From positions 153,346,714 to 153,410,713 of the forward strand of contig OY757010.1 in the NCBI GenBank assembly GCA_963580285.1: a stretch of 64,000 bases of DNA, given 5' to 3'. This document shows, one piece after another, positions 44,701 to 55,462 of this stretch; the first letter of the stretch is position 1; every line of letters starts with the position of its first letter. Source of the stretch: Lucinisca nassula (lineage: Eukaryota > Mollusca > Bivalvia > Lucinida > Lucinidae). The translations under genes were made by a program, and so were the position numbers. The notes under the pieces are model-generated. The model had not been told where the DNA came from, ran no database searches, and was given only the letters and a program-made list of their open reading frames with translations.

Positions 44701-47700
44701 TAGAATTGTAACTGCATTTCAGAAATTAAAGCTACAGGCAGTAAATAGATCCTGGTTGCGGAGCTCATTTATCCTAATTCCAAAACTTGCAGATATGGTA
44801 GATACATTATTCTCAATTATGGTGCCTTATTAGAGGCCAACTGAGAAAAAGATTGAGGGTTCCTTATTCTGTGAGCCAAACTAACAAGAAGAATGTGCTC
44901 ATTATCGATGTAGATCAGTCCGCCTCGCTGTGTGTTTGAGTTTTACTTACCACCAACAACTAAGGTCATTTGCAGACGGAGTCTCGGTTTAAAGACTCAC
45001 CCGAAAGTTTGGAGAAACACGGAGTCGATCCTACGGCCTCAGGTTTGCGAGGCATGTAGCGTATCCACTACACTATGTTCTATAGAACGGCAATCCTTTG
45101 GCAGCAATGACGACAATGCAGAACTAAAAAACTGTCGATGAGTCTGTATAATTAACACCCGTAAAACCCATGAACAGAAATCCATACAAGAAACCGAAGG
45201 GAAAGAAACACCAACATAAAACAACTTCAACGTCATTAAAACGTCACAAGAGGAAGCCACAAGGACAATCAGTTACCCATAAATGTTCTGAAAAGGGGTA
45301 ATCCTTTGGAAGCAAGGATTACAACACTGAACTGAAAAGTATGAAGCGTACAAGATCTTGCTGGGCCCAAAACCCATGAACAGAAATCGATATAAGAAAC
45401 CGAAGGGGAAAAAAGCACCAACATAAAACAACTTGAGCATAATTAAAACGTCACACGCGGAAAGTCTTCGAGGCTTCCAAAGGATTACCGTTCTATAGAA
45501 CATATTGAAGCCTCCGTGGTGTAGTGGATAAGCTACTTGCCTCGCTTTGGCTTTCCGCATATGTCGTTTTTGTTTTATGTTGGTGCTCTTTTCCCTTTGG
45601 TTTGTTGTATCGATTTCTGATCTTGGGTTTCTGTTCAAAAGCCTATCTTTTTATCAAACCAGTCTTGTCAGGCTCTTCGATTGTCCAACTTTGACTAGCA
45701 CAGTCCAACAAGAAGACTCGTGTATGGAAGTTACAGCCTGTGGTTTGTGTCTTCGCTTGTCGCACAGGTCAATGGTTTTGTTATGTTCCGGCTCATTTTG
45801 ACACTAATGTTTTCAGTCAACTGTGTGCTACGTCTCCGCTTCAGAAATAAGTTTTGCTACCTCGAGTTACTACCATTACGTAAACAAGTCGGACGGGCCT
45901 CCGTGGCCTAGTGGATAAGAGCGCTGACTCTTAGTCATTAGGTCTCTCACCGCCGTAGGTTCGAGCCTCGCTCGGGCCACGTGTGAGACGCCAAGTTCTG
46001 CAACGGAAGGTCAGGTGGTTTTTCTCCGGGTACTCCGGTTTTCGCCCACCTCTGATTAACGATCGGCTCGATATGAGTGAAATAATCTTGAAAGGGCCGT
46101 AAAACCCAAACCAAAAAAAAAAAAAAAAAAAAAAAACAAGTCGGTGAAATGAACACTCCGTAAACACCACTTTATATAGAAATCTGGGGGTTTTGGCATA
46201 CATTAGTTTCTTTTTTCTGCTCCAAGTACTGGTTAGAACCGGCTCAATGAGGCTGTTCTAAAGAGCACCCACAACCTATGTTTGCAGTATCTGCAAGAAA
46301 TACATCACGGATTTTCATCAGAAAAGTAGCAAATTGGAAAATATGGAAATTGCAGTATGTCGCCCGGGTGTGATAGCGTAATGGTAAAGAAGAATCTCAA
46401 TGAAATAGACACTCCCAATTTCTATTTGTAATTTGAGCCCCGCCAAGCGAATTTGGGTCTTCGAGCATTCCGTCATGACAAATTTTAACTGCGCATGCCC
46501 AGCCATTCAGAGGGGCCAGGGATATGGCTTTATGTCTGAAGGTTCCTCTTGATTCACTGCTTGTATGAGCGAGCGGAGAAGGTTCTGGCGAGACTGCGCC
46601 GATGCGCAGGCTCGCCTGAACCTTCGCTGCTCGCATAGGCGATAAGTACCAAAATCGCTTGACGGGGCCACTTTGTGCTTTGCTTTCAAAGTTAAATAAA
46701 ATATAGGTTCTTACATGAGTGTTTATGTATTATTAAATTTATTAGAAGAGTTGAGAAAAGGGATAAAATGCATGGCTTTGCCGAGCATTTTATGCCTTTT
46801 CCTCAACGAAATTAATAAATAAAATAATACATGATTGAATTTACTAAACTCGTTGAGGAAATAGCATACATTTTAGTAAACAAGTTGAGGAGAAGAAATA
46901 AAATGCAAAGCCTCGCATTTTATGCCTTTTCCCCAACGAGTTTAATAAATTCAATAATACATGAGCACGAATGCAAGGCTCTATTTATCATATGACATTT
47001 AAAAGGCAGTTATTCACGGGTGTTTTAATAACAAGAGGCCCATGGGCCACTATGCTCACCAGAGCTCAGGTGGGCACTGCCCAATGGCAGCCATGTATTT
47101 TAACATGATATCATTTTAATCTACCAAATGAACCCCCATGTCCAAATGAGCACCCATGTGGACTCAGTATCTGAAACATTAGGCCTTTTATGAAGTAGAG
47201 GGGTGGGGCATGGACCCAATGGAGCCCTGGTTGATATCACTAAATGCGTCTTATCATAAGGAACAAGAATATATATGGTTCAGCAGTGGGGATCTGTAAG
47301 GCCTCTTAAGTAGTAGAGAGGTTGGGGGCATGCCCTGTTGATCCCAGGAAAGCCCAAGATTGTTGTCCCTAAATGTGTCTTATCATAAGGACCAAGTATA
47401 TATATGGTTTAGGGGTGGGAATCTGAACTGTTTCTGAGATTTGAGGTCCTTTTATGAAGTGGAAAGGATAGTAATGGCCCCTGCGGACCCTCCTACAGTA
47501 GGTTTGCTAATAATAAGGAACAAGAACATATATGATTATGGGGTGGGGATTTGAATGGTTTCTGAAATATAAAGCCTTTTATGAAGTGGAAGGGTGGGGC
47601 ACATTGCCTCAGCACAAAGAGACCCCCATGTTGGTGTGATTAAACGAGTCTTATCATAAGGAACAAGTATATAATTTAGGGGTGGGGATCTGAACTATTT

Positions 47701-49658
47701 CTGAGATATATGGCTTTTAATGAAGTAAAGCGATGGGGCATAGCCTGGGCATGCCCCAAGGACTCCCAAGCTGGTGTCACTGAATGCGTCTTATCATAAG
47801 GAAGATGAATATATATGGTTTAGGGTGGGGCTAAGAACAGTTTCTGAGATATAAGGCCTTTTGTGAAGTGGAGGGGTGGGGCAAGGCCCCGGGAGACTCC
47901 CAGGTTGGTGTCAATGAATGTGTCTTATCATAAGGAACAAGAATATATATGATTTAGAGGTAGCCATCTGTAGGGTTTCCGAGATATTGTGAGATTAAGA
48001 AATGGAGGGGGTGGGGCATGGCCCCAGCACATCCCTGGGGACCCCCAGGTTGGTGTCACTGAATGCCTCTTATCATAATGAACAAGAATATATATGGTTT
48101 AGGGGTGAGGATCTGAACAGTTTCTGAGATATATGGCCTTTTTTGAAGTAAAGGAGTGGGGCAAGGCCCCGGCGCATCCCTGAGAACCCCCAGGCCAATG
48201 AATGTGTCTGATCATAAGGATCAAGAATATATATGGTTTAGGGGCGGGGATTTGTAAGGTTTCCGAGATATTGGGCCTTTTATGAAATGGAGGGGGTGGG
48301 GCATGGCCCCGGCGCATCCCAGGGACCCCCAGGTTGATGTCACTGAATGGGTCTTATCATAAGGAACAAGAATATATATGGTTTAGGGGTGGGGATCTGA
48401 ATGGTTTCTAAGATATTGGGCCTTTTATTAAGTGGAGGGGGTGGGGCATGGCCTCGGCGCATCCCTAAGGACCCCCAGGTTTGTGTCACTGAATGTGTCT
48501 TATCAATAGGAACAAGAATATATATGGTTTAGGGGTCGGGATCTGAATGGTTTCTGTGATATATGGCCTTTTATGAAGTGGAGGGGGTGGGGCATGGCCC
48601 CGGCACAACCTGGGGGACCCGCAGGTTTGGCATAAAAGCATATGGCTGAGAGAAGTTAACTCAAGAAACATTTCTATAAAAGTTTTGTCAAAATATCTGC
48701 AATGACTTGGCAGTAAATGCCATTTTTCAATTTTCCCCATTATAAGTCTATGGAAACTCTAAGTTGCCATAGCAACCAAACTAATGAGCCGATTTTCATA
48801 AAAAACACAAACTTTCAATCCCCCAACCCAAGGATGCTACAGATAAAATTTGGGCCCAATCGGCCCAGTGGCTTCAGAGGAGAAGATGTTTAAAAGTGTT
48901 GACACCAGACATACGACGACGACGACGGACAACTGCCTATCCTATAAGCTCCCCCGGAGCCTTCGGCTCTGGTGAGCTAAAAATGTCAATATTCCGCCAA
49001 CAGTAATCGCGACGTTGTGTGGTACGTTACGGGGCCCGTCTAACTAATTTGCATATTTAATCCACTAGTGGATTACCGAATTTATTACAAGGCTTTATTA
49101 CATCCTCTGACGCAACGTTATATGATAAATAAATGTATTATTCATTATGAAAACACGCCTATTTAAATACATGGTGACTTTCATCGCCTAAAAACAACAA
49201 TTTTCAGATGAAAAACTGTGATATTTTTCTTATTTTTGCTCAAAATAAAGATTGTTGGTACTCGTTAGAACCGCATCGATGGTACACGATTGTTGGTACA
49301 CGTTAGAACCGCATCGATAGGCGGTTCTAACGTGTACCCACAATCTATATTTTAGAGCAGAAATAAAAAAATAAGGTTTACCCCTCTAAACCCCAGTTTT
49401 ACTATATAAAAGTGGGGTTCAAGGGGGCATAATTATATAGGCATGTTTTCCTGATGTATGATCTCTTTTAGGTGTGGAAATGTTGAGAAATGTTACAAAG
49501 ACTGGTATATGGGAACATCAGATGATGACAAATGCCAACAACTCGCAGGCGACAAACTTCTTACCTATGACTTTGAATGTACATATTGTTGTACCAGAAA
49601 CAACTGCAATTTTGATCTTCATCCTGAAGCTAAAACCCTGTATTCTCCTTTTAAATAA
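41518..49658 (+). CDS. Gene 2: Ser/Thr-rich linker plus C-terminal Ly6/uPAR domain, three exons, 5' end not found
   Basis: Joined exons are 41518-41754, 44308-44443 and 49472-49658, with junction phases 1 and then 2, all consistent. The product is a roughly 79-residue Ser/Thr-rich mucin-like stretch, then a full Ly6/uPAR domain from KCYRC to CTYCCTRNNCNF, a short tail and TAA. Twelve cysteines are visible in the domain: the ten canonical ones and two extra (DDDKC and FEC). There is no C-terminal hydrophobic stretch for a GPI anchor, so I infer secretion. No signal peptide or starting exon was recognised upstream. The first exon enters in phase 1, so it could be spliced to gene 1 exon d (which also leaves in phase 1) or to an exon I could not see. 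Receptor or partner is unknown. Confidence 0.75.
42184..42447. mobile_element. Family D palindrome-core MITE
   Basis: Ends ATTACGAAAACACGCCTATA and TATAGGCGCGTTTTCGTGAT are inverted. The core hairpin is at about 42290-42340. Confidence 0.75.
42563..42842 (-). repeat. Family B SINE-like repeat
   Basis: Reverse copy from CCGCCGATAGGGGCTTG to TGTTGACGGGGACGTTAA. Confidence 0.75.
42793..43324 (+). repeat. 266 bp tandem duplication across a family B/family A junction
   Basis: The block from 42793 to 43058 is repeated at 43059-43324 with very few differences, including the SINE tail CCTTTACAGTGTTGACGGGG. Confidence 0.85.
42845..43510 (+). repeat. Three family A units in a row
   Basis: Units begin at about 42847, 43113 and 43374 (GTTCTAT..AAGGGTTATCC), each with the ACTAGCTAGT-type core (mutated to AATAGCTAGT in the first two). 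Confidence 0.85.
43682..43775 (+). repeat. tRNA-SINE type 1, 3' part
   Basis: CTGCAACGGAAGGTCGGGTA through ATCTTGAAAGGGCCGG, lacking the tRNA-like head. Confidence 0.7.
43913..44107. mobile_element. TTAA-flanked MITE (195 bp)
   Basis: Between TTAA at 43909-43912 and TTAA at 44108-44111. Ends CCCTTATCCC and its approximate complement. The hairpin core TAGATCCTGATCAGATGG faces TGATCTACACTGTTTGC. Confidence 0.85.
44308..44443 (+). CDS. Gene 2 exon b: first half of Ly6/uPAR domain
   Basis: The acceptor TTCTTACAG ends at 44307 and the donor GTACTT is at 44444. The exon enters in phase 1 and leaves in phase 2. It encodes the opening KCYRCSG and cysteines three to five (ESC, AEC, NYC). It covers the region that two exons cover in gene 1, so the intron arrangement differs between the two Ly6 domains. 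Confidence 0.8.
44930..45075 (-). repeat. tRNA-derived SINE, type 4, reverse
   Basis: The minus strand reads TAGTGTAGTGGATACGCTAC, then TAGGATCGACTCCGTG, then TTTAAACCGAGACTCCG, matching 61590-61740 in order. Confidence 0.65.
45080..45640. repeat. Mosaic of family A ends, retroelement 3' fragments and a SINE head
   Basis: Family A ends at 45077-45115, 45283-45320 and 45470-45508. Diverged Penelope-like 3' ends in both orientations lie at 45150-45260, 45370-45460 and 45545-45640. A tRNA-like head (CGTGGTGTAGTGGATAAGCT) is at 45510. Confidence 0.6.
45895..46137 (+). repeat. tRNA-derived SINE, type 1, full length
   Basis: The head CCTCCGTGGCCTAGTGGATA has an A-box. GGTTCGAGCCTCGCTCGG has the B-box. 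The body runs to AAGGGCCGTAAAACCC and an A tract. It lacks a closable acceptor stem, so it is a SINE and not a tRNA gene. Confidence 0.8.
46436..46669. mobile_element. Family F MITE
   Basis: Ends AGCCCCGCCAAGCG and CGCTTGACGGGGCC. Flanks AATTTG and ACTTTG are a near-matching target duplication. Confidence 0.8.
46697..46990. repeat. Palindromic AT-rich repeat
   Basis: CATGAGTG..AATAAATTC..AGCATTTTATGCCTTTTCC units in opposite orientations. A related copy is at 56900-57050. Confidence 0.6.
47030..48985. mobile_element. Element K: non-autonomous element with a central tandem array
   Basis: The left end ACAAGAGGCCCATGGGCC..TATGCTCACCAGAGC and the right end GCCTTCGGCTCTGGTGAGCT contain a short inverted match (CTCACCAGAGC/GCTCTGGTGAG). 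About ten central units (47240-48620) lie between, then a unique right flank with TTGCCATAGCAACC and CGACGACGACG. The layout recalls bivalve repeats with satellite-like centres, sometimes classed with Helitron-related elements; that class is inference. Confidence 0.65.
47240..48625. repeat. Tandem array, about ten units of roughly 125-147 bp
   Basis: TCTTATCATAAGGAACAAG or a variant recurs near 47250, 47376, 47500, 47648, 47787, 47922, 48065, 48206, 48350 and 48497. Each is followed by ATATATGGTTTAGGGGTGG and GGGTGGGGCATGGCCCC. Confidence 0.9.
48990..49145. repeat. Fragment shared with 56680-56880
   Basis: CTAACTAATTTGCATATTTA and ATCCACTAGTGGATTACCG match the other copy in reverse complement. 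Confidence 0.65.
49149..49458. mobile_element. Family D MITE just upstream of gene 2 exon c
   Basis: The left end ATTATGAAAACACGCCTATT and the right end TATAGGCATGTTTTCCTGAT are inverted. The core hairpin at 49255-49345 has a partial internal duplication (GATTGTTGGTACTCGTTAGA). Confidence 0.75.
49472..49658 (+). CDS. Gene 2 exon c: second half of Ly6/uPAR domain and stop
   Basis: The acceptor CTCTTTTAG ends at 49471. The exon enters in phase 2, so the codon completed across the junction precedes CGNVEKCYK. It contains the diagnostic ECTYCCTRNNCNF and ends at TAA 49656-49658. The right end of a palindromic MITE lies about 15 bases upstream of the acceptor. AATAAA overlaps the stop region. Confidence 0.82.
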
Positions 49659-49659
49659 A
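49654..49659 (+). promoter_or_regulatory. Possible polyadenylation signal of gene 2
   Basis: AATAAA overlaps the TAA stop codon of gene 2. It could serve as the poly(A) signal but may be chance in AT-rich DNA. Confidence 0.35.
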
Positions 49660-49689
49660 TTTCTGAAACATTGACATTTTTTTAAATTT

Positions 49690-49850
49690 ATGTAAATATG
49701 TTCTATGAAAGAGTTATCCTTTGGAAGCAAGGACAAATATTTTCCAAATGCCACAATGGAATCATTGATCCCAAAGGAAAAGAAAAACTAATCTACACTA
49801 TGATGAAGGACAGGGAGATTGTATTACGGCCACCAAAAGTATAAGCAGCT
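49690..49850 (+). repeat. Family A with internal deletion
   Basis: AGAGTTATCCTTTGGAAGCA is joined directly to the distal part (CCACAATGGAATCATTGATC). The ACTAGCTAGT core is missing. Confidence 0.7.
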
Positions 49851-49974
49851 AGTATAATAAGTCGACTGTTTTCATTTACATGTACCTATACAATCCCTGG
49901 TATTATAGAAATAGTTTCTTGGCAGTTTATCCTCACTTCTGTTATTTGCATTGGATCTTGAAATACATCAAATG

Positions 49975-50210
49975 AGCCAGCGCATGACAAGACCTACAAT
50001 AAGACATGTGCGCCCACCGAAGACTCAGATCAGCATGCGCATCCATATAGTCTAACCAGAGATTCCTCTTGCTGCATGAAGGAACATTGGATCCTTAGCT
50101 ATACTTAGAGCGCACGACGAAGACTGTGATCAGACTGCGCGGATGCGCAGGCTGATCTGAGTCTTCGTTGGGCGCACGTCTTATTGTAGGTTTTGTCATG
50201 CGCTGGCTCA
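49975..50210. repeat. Palindromic MITE of the GAGCCGG family
   Basis: GAGCCAGCGCATGACAAGAC faces GGTTTTGTCATGCGCTGGCT. An inner hairpin pairs GAAGACTGTGATCAGACTGC with GCAGGCTGATCTGAGTC. Confidence 0.75.
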
Positions 50211-50368
50211 AATGAAACATAAGCAGCTATTTTGGTTCATTTAATTTTTGATATATTTATTTTAACGGATTTATTCACCATTTGAACGGCTCTGCAAGCA
50301 GTTATGGAAAAATTTTGACCTGATTTGTTGCTAAGTTCTCTGTAAACCCGTACAGATGAGCTGTTTAA

Positions 50369-50587
50369 CCCTTTGTATATTGATGGAGTCTTCCATTGCT
50401 ATATGTTGGACAAGTCCATTTGTCATTTAAGGAATTTCAGGCCTATTTGTTAAGTTTTCATTCCATTTTTGGCAATCCTGTTAGCAAACAGTGCAAATCC
50501 TGATCAGAAAACGCGTTCTGCGAGGTCTGATCGGGGATTGCGCTGTTTGCCAGGCTGCCCTCTAAGAGGTTTCCAGCCTAGAATGGG
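50369..50587. repeat. Probable TTAA-type MITE
   Basis: Left TTAA at 50365-50368 then CCCTTTGTATATTGATGG; the right end GAATGGGATAAC is mutated. The core pairs AATCCTGATCAGAAAACGCG with TCTGATCGGGGATTGCGC. Confidence 0.6.
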
Positions 50588-50589
50588 AT

Positions 50590-50972
50590 AACTTTGTATT
50601 GAATTGTGCTAGACCTAGATGCATGCCCATTGCTAAGACATTTGAACATTTTATATATATCTCAAAGTTTGCAGCTTAGTGAATGATGACAATATTATAA
50701 ATTCTGAATGCAAATACAAGCATCATATTTAAACTACGCAAATCATTATCAGATTCTTAGGAGACATTACGACTAAAATTCTAACGAAAGGATGGCTTGA
50801 AAATTTTTGCGCAGACGGGGCCTGCTGAAAGTCATTTTCGGGCGATTTATTATTCTTATTCAAGCGGATATTTGGTAGTGGTTTAATATTAGGTTGAGTC
50901 CTTCGATATTTCTTATAGAAGATTGTGTATTTGGAATTAAGGGCGAGGGGCAGAATTTATCCTGAAGAATCC

Positions 50973-51004
<32 letters not shown>

Positions 51005-52900
51005 CGAACAAGTAACAAAAGTCTAATAATTCTGAAGCCGCACTTTTAAACGTATTTTGACCATACTTTCTTTTCGTATAAAAGGTAGGATAAAATGGAG
51101 GAATTTGGTTTTGGAGTTCAAAATTCATTTTTGATAGTGATGTGCCAAAGGCCATGTCCCAAAGGGTATATATTGCACACATCTCATCTATTTTGCTTGA
51201 GCTTGTGGTCACGATGATAACTTCAGTGAGCGCAAAAACAGACCTCTTAATCATAAAAAACGCAAACGTTTTCTAAATTGCAGCGTCATTGTTTCTACTT
51301 AATTAGTTAAGGTAAGCTAACTCTGAATTTTTACATAGATTTAGTGTATACATTCGAAAGAATACTGAGTAAAATAATTTTCCTGATCCGTTCATAAGAA
51401 TAATCACAAGGTAATAAAAAGTGGATCACAGATGTTATAAGAAAGACAAAAGCCGGGTTGTCAACCCTTTTATAGTTGACATCTTTGCTACTCTTTGAGT
51501 TGTTCGATGTTTTGTGTCCTGAGTTTAGACCTCCGTGATCTAAATCCTGATTTTCTCTTACACTGACGTAAGACCGTTGTTGTGTCCTCAAAGCTGATTC
51601 GTAATTGTCATTATTGAAAGTTGATACTTGTATCAAGTTTCTGTGTCAACGCAATTCTACTGGTTACTGGACCAAACTACAGCGCTTCCGCTTCTTCGAA
51701 CATACTCTTAATAAAATAGTCCTTAAGACCAAACATGACAGTATCTTCTACAAATAAATTGGCACAGAAAGACGAGTTCAGAAAAGAAAACAATACTCCG
51801 GGGACTATTTTCCTACGCGCTTTCCGATGATGTTTGAGATTGTACTCTTTCATCCCTGAGTTTCTGAACAGGGCTGTTCTAGCGTTTAATATATCCTTAT
51901 AGAAAGGGTTTTCTGATTAACTCATTGACATGATGGCACGCAGTGTACATGAAGGTTCTGGCAAGACTGTTCGCTACGTGCCGCGAGACTGCTCGCTTCG
52001 TGCCGTCTTATTTGGATCTACCAGATTTGCACAGGTACAATGTATTACCACCTCGGCGTCTGCACCGGTCTACGTGGTTAAAAGGGTTAAAAAGCGTTAG
52101 TTTATCACAGCCGTTGCTGATCGACATCGGACCCAATTATTAACCCGCTTTCGAGAACTCTAAATACAAAATATGTGTGTCACGTTTATTCTATAAGCTG
52201 TGAGTTTTAAATCTAATTCAGTACTTCAAGCAAATAGTGGAAACACCGATCAGACGCTACATTCTGTGGCCTCTAATCAGTCGTAACTGTTTCCGAATGT
52301 CCCAGTATTGGAGCAACTGGCATTTATGGGTTAATATTATGTTGAGGTTTTCATTTGCCTTTGGCAGTCGACGTTCGCTTCACGCGGCGTCTGATCAAGG
52401 TTATAATGTCTAAATCACATGGTTGAACAATGAAATTTTTGTCAAGTTATTGTTATGTCCTCACGCCCAAAGGAACATAGCTCCAAGCGGTCGCACAACG
52501 TATGCGCATCTTCGTATCAACGCGGCGTTGATGCGGGGTTGCTAAGCCGTCATGTGCCCGCTAGGAGAATCTTTTAGCAGATGGAAAAAGCATAGAATGT
52601 ACTGAGCTAATTTTGAAGTTAATGGTTTTACCATGAAAAAAATGAGAGACACGTTTGTCTTTCTTTCTCCATTTTTTCATCGTCGAATTTTTAACCCTCT
52701 GGGACCTTGTCAACAAAATATCTAGAGAATTGCTTGATCTACTACTGACGTTGTTATTATGATAATCAACTTTCCTCAGTACTTTCAGTACTTTGATTAC
52801 TGTCATAATTTACTGTTATATTAGGATTTTGCCATGTGGATCAATTATGACCCCACCACCCACAACAAATAATCACTTAACCGACTGATGGATTCTTACT
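50590..52900. other. No gene recognised
   Basis: Poly-A at 50980-51003. 51310-51640 shares a short block (TCCTACGTCAGAG, complement) with 25320-25360, which suggests an old retroelement 3' region. 52220-52290 is a diverged CAGACGC hairpin. Confidence 0.35.
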
Positions 52901-53330
52901 AAACTTGTCAAGGCCTCAGCTCTCGAAAGCTGTCAAATTTTGGCCAAAAATAACTTATCTGCATCCTGAATTAATTTATGAATTATGGGCAATCTCGGTA
53001 CAATATATTATTGCCAGTGACTTTTGCATAATTTCAAGGTCATACAAGTGCGAAGATTGTCAAATTTCATCTCATGTTCCGGCTTAATACGGTGCAATAT
53101 CTTACTTCAACATACACTACTTGATGAAATTGTGGTGTCCGTGACCTACTTTTCAAGGTCGCATGGGTCTAAATATTTTTAAACCATTGCTTGTCTGTAC
53201 CGGACGTCTTCAACCCATGGAAGATTTCTGGCGAAACCCGGTACGGTATATCATGGGCAATAAACCGGAGACGTAATTCTATTTCGCAGGTCTTGACCTC
53301 ATCTTCAAGCTAAACAGTTGATTGGATCAT
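52900..53330. repeat. Second AAGGTCA-bearing repeat region
   Basis: CAAGGTCATACAAGTGCG, TTTCAAGGTCGCATGG and CAGGTCTTGACCTCATC resemble motifs at 1850-2330. Confidence 0.35.
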
Positions 53331-54225
53331 TTTTATTGCAGGGCAGACAGTTTCCTTCTGAAACTTTCATCTCGTCATCATGTTGCAATCTGCACTGGAA
53401 AGGAAATGGGAACCGAATGTTTAAATCGCCACCGTTGTTTTTTTTCTACCCGACTATTTATTTGCACTTTTTGGGTCGATCGTTTGTCAACTGACACAGA
53501 GTTGCAACATTCCAGAAGTTTCAAACTTGCTATTGCCCACGTGATTTGTAAATAGAGGACTGAGATAATATGCTGGGATACTGGCGTCTTACCAAGGTTT
53601 GTACGGTTTATAAATTCTGGAATTTAAGTGTTAAACGAAACAGTCTAAGTCCAGGGTCAGGGCAAGTGGAGGCAATGATAAGGAATCGATACAATCAACT
53701 GTACAATCAACCATCAGTTGTGATACCCATTTTTGTTTAAAGGGGCGATACCGTCCAAACTAAAACGATATCCATACAGGTCATTAATTTAAACAGTAAA
53801 CGGACGAAAAACAGTATAAGTCTGATCAGTGTCCACACTGTTTGTCTATGCAAAATACTTCACAAATTATTCACAAGATGCAGCAAAAGACAGAAACAGG
53901 CGACATTTTATTTTTATTCTTGGCATCTTAAGGGTTAATTCTGTCGCATAAATGGTCCGAATTAGGTTCCATTTGGCATTGTCTTGCTAGACGATAGACC
54001 CTTTTTTACCATACTTCGAAGTCATTAATACTTATTTTTTATCACGCTTTGAAGTAGCTAAAGGCAATTGATTTGGACATCATAAGCGTTAATAGATGTT
54101 TGAAGCTGTCTGTATGGAAAGTTTCTTTTGCAAGTCCACTAGGCTTTCAGAATAGTACAATGTAAGCACCAAAACGCGAGAACCGACATATACGACTGCT
54201 AAGCTTAATATCAGTCTGGTGTTCC
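53331..54225. other. No gene recognised
   Basis: 53665-53715 holds a short Penelope-like 3'-end trace (AGGAATCGATACAATCAACT). 53790-53950 resembles the CAGTGTCCACACTG hairpin family. Nothing else. Confidence 0.35.
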
Positions 54226-54227
54226 GC

Positions 54228-54875
54228 ACCCCTGTTTGTGTTGAGGTTTAACTAGACATTGCGTCCAATTTTGTTGGGCTTTACCCGATACTGAGATGAA
54301 ATAACATATTAAGCCTTACCGCCATAGAAACTGATTGCTTTAAGGGAAGGTACCGTCTGACTTTTACTGCGGAATTCCGGAAATATTTTATGGTCATTGA
54401 CGAGGCCTAATTGGTCGAAACTAGCTAGTCTGGCCCAGAAAAATCGTTTTCAGTTATGTGCTGTATTCCTTGTTTCCAAAGGATTACCCCCTATAGAACA
54501 AAAGACCTTCTAAGTGGTTAATCAGTACTCAAAAGTTCGGTCGGATTCAGTGGCTAACTTCACCACAGGTGGTGTTAAGGGATATGTGGCGGCCGTAAAA
54601 AGTCTCACTGAAGGGTTAATTTTGGCTAGTCTTTTGGGATCATTGATTTTAATGCAGAATTTCAGAAATATTTGAGGTCCGTGATGAGCCCTAATTGGCC
54701 GAAACTGGCTAGTCTGGCCCAGAAAAAAATCTTGTTCACTCCATAGTTTTCAGTTCTATGCTGTAGTCCTTGCTTCCAAGGGTTAACCTTTTACAACATT
54801 AGTCCTTCTGAGCGGTTAACAGTACTCAAACGCTAGGTTGATTTCAGCTCTGCGCGGAAGCATTACGCAGCCAGA
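54228..54875. repeat. Family B pieces with two diverged reverse family A copies between
   Basis: Family B start at 54228-54345 and tail at 54820-54875. Family A cores at about 54410-54430 (GGTCGAAACTAGCTAGTCTG) and 54697-54720 (GGCCGAAACTGGCTAGTCTG). Confidence 0.6.
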
Positions 54876-54946
54876 TAGGATAAGGCGCACCTGTCATTTT
54901 GTAACTAATAGTCAAATCGAAATATTTCTTTTTGCATGTTCACAGT

Positions 54947-55145
54947 ACAATTCCTATATTAAGACCACCTTTGGGACTATCCAAAAGTGGCCATGAGACA
55001 ATGGTCATGAACGGTCCCAAATGTAGTCTCTTATTAGGAGACACTGGATGTAGAAAACGCAAAAACGGAATATCTGAATCTGTCTCAATAAGCTTTAAAC
55101 AAATTTAGTCTTAATTTTAGATGGTCTTAATAGCGGAATTTTACT
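54947..55145. repeat. Hairpin repeat of the GACCACCTTTGGGAC family
   Basis: AAGACCACCTTTGGGACTAT faces AACGGTCCCAAATGTAGTCT. Related to 35255-35420. Confidence 0.65.
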
Positions 55146-55164
55146 GTTTTTTGTCAAAGGCAAG

Positions 55165-55462
55165 CCCCTGCCCATCGGGGCTTGAACAAATAGATGGGCT
55201 GCATGATGCTTCCAGGCAGAGATGAAACCGACCACACACACGTATTGGTAAACCGTTTAGAGGATCTAAGCCTGCCCAGGCAAAGCGGTGCGAGTACAAT
55301 CGTCCATGCTTATAAACCCTATTTGTTTCATAGGGCATTAGGGCTTGGGATTTCATTTCATCTCAATGTCGGGGTAAAAGTCCCACAAAATTGAAAGTAA
55401 CGTCTCCAAAATGACCTATACAGAGTTGACGGGGACGTTAAACCTCAAATCAAACAAACAAA
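55165..55462 (-). repeat. Family B SINE-like repeat
   Basis: Reverse copy from CCCCTGCCCATCGGGGCTT to GACGTTAAACCTCAAATCAA. Confidence 0.8.

Noticed and set aside
45895..46000. Functional tRNA gene
   Set aside because: A and B boxes are present, but the acceptor stem does not close and the sequence continues into a SINE body seen in four places.
47240..48625. CRISPR-like array
   Set aside because: Units are about 140 bases, similar along their whole length, without short repeats separating unique spacers, and the DNA is animal nuclear.
51331..51636. 101-codon minus-strand frame as a gene
   Set aside because: Part of it matches sequence near 25320-25360 beside retroelement copies, and no domain or splice pattern is visible.
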